Positions 6,829 to 6,995 of a stretch of 6,995 bases of DNA are shown one piece after another. The notes under the pieces were generated by a model. That model saw nothing but the letters and a program-made list of their open reading frames with translations, was not told the DNA's origin and did not search any database. The position numbers were made by a program, and so were the translations under genes. Each line of letters begins with the position of its first letter. The stretch's first letter is position 1. The stretch comes from CAYVBJ01 sp964415185 (GTDB lineage: Bacteria; Bacteroidota; Rhodothermia; Balneolales; Balneolaceae). The stretch covers positions 1 to 6,995 of the forward strand of contig CAYPZI010000144.1 of the NCBI GenBank assembly GCA_964415185.1, read 5' to 3'.

Positions 6829-6995
6829 AAGCACCCCTTTTTTTGGATTTTATATTGCTGATTGTTGCAATATATTAAGGATTGATGATTACTTACGTTT
6901 GTAAGGTGTAAAAAGTTTTAAAGGAAGGATGGATAATTTAATGAGCCCTGAGGGTTTCACGCAGAGGGCGCGATGTTGTGGCCTTTGCTAATCTT
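6829..6995. promoter_or_regulatory. Leader of the protease gene and window-edge intergenic DNA
   Basis: The part next to the protease start (6829-6920) is AT-rich and should hold its promoter. On the minus strand a TATAAA string occurs about 20 bases before the start but has no matching -35 box. Farther out, from about 6938 to the edge, the base composition turns GC-richer. Two minus-strand frames stay open from the edge, one stopping at 6957 and the other at 6938, so the end of a neighbouring gene may enter here, but the reads are 12 and 18 codons and cannot be judged. Confidence 0.3.
6851..6874. repeat. 8-bp inverted repeat upstream of the protease gene
   Basis: TATATTGC (6851-6858) and GCAATATA (6867-6874) are exact reverse complements around an 8-base spacer. 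The nearer arm lies 22 bases upstream of the protease ATG, with the ribosome-binding purine run between. This is a good position for a repressor operator or a leader hairpin. No known regulator site is recognised. Confidence 0.4.

Noticed and set aside
6929..6991. 20-codon plus-strand frame after GGAAGG
   Set aside because: The purine run directly touches the ATG, which is too close for ribosome binding, and the frame overlaps the repeat-like segment and is too short to judge.
6938..6995. C-terminal end of an upstream minus-strand gene
   Set aside because: Two frames are open from the edge (stops at 6957 and 6938), but 12 and 18 codons are not enough to choose between them or recognise a protein.

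Overview
The window reads as ordinary chromosome of a Gram-negative bacterium, most likely of the Bacteroidota/Balneolota group (a Balneolaceae-like genome is my best guess). The reasons are a large secreted zinc protease of the DUF5118/DUF5117/DUF4953 type, a choice-of-anchor I surface protein, three Sec-type leaders, moderate-to-low GC, and AT-rich 5' leaders that mostly lack a clear Shine-Dalgarno sequence. No rRNA, tRNA, CRISPR array, insertion sequence, integrase or phage gene was seen.

Layout: (1) 1-1106, minus strand: N-terminal 368 residues of a choice-of-anchor I family secreted or surface protein, cut by the window start and carrying an Asp-rich insertion. (2) 1107-1260: AT-rich spacer with a small inverted repeat and a TATAAT-like hexamer. 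(3) 1261-2997, minus: complete secreted gamma-glutamyltransferase/acylase-family Ntn hydrolase. (4) 2998-3193: AT-rich divergent spacer. (5) 3194-4141, plus: stand-alone CHAD-domain protein, the only cytoplasmic product and visibly more AT-rich than the protease gene. (6) 4142-4206: 65-bp convergent spacer; a 9-bp perfect stem-loop lies just inside the CHAD 3' end. (7) 4207-6828, minus: large secreted metzincin-like metalloprotease. (8) 6829-6995: leader of the protease gene with an 8-bp inverted repeat, then a GC-richer fragment resembling a dispersed intergenic repeat, with no gene that can be called.

Three of the four genes encode exported proteins (surface beta-propeller-like protein, periplasmic GGT-like hydrolase, periplasmic or outer-surface protease). 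They could share a role in peptide or organic-matter use at the cell surface, but the spacing, separate leaders and mixed strands do not show one operon, so a common pathway is only a guess. I found no clear new defence, mobile or biosynthetic system. The points most worth a second look are the stem-loop that buries a strong Shine-Dalgarno sequence and an ATG at the CHAD 3' end, the insertion in the choice-of-anchor protein, and the changed substrate-pocket residues of the GGT homologue.
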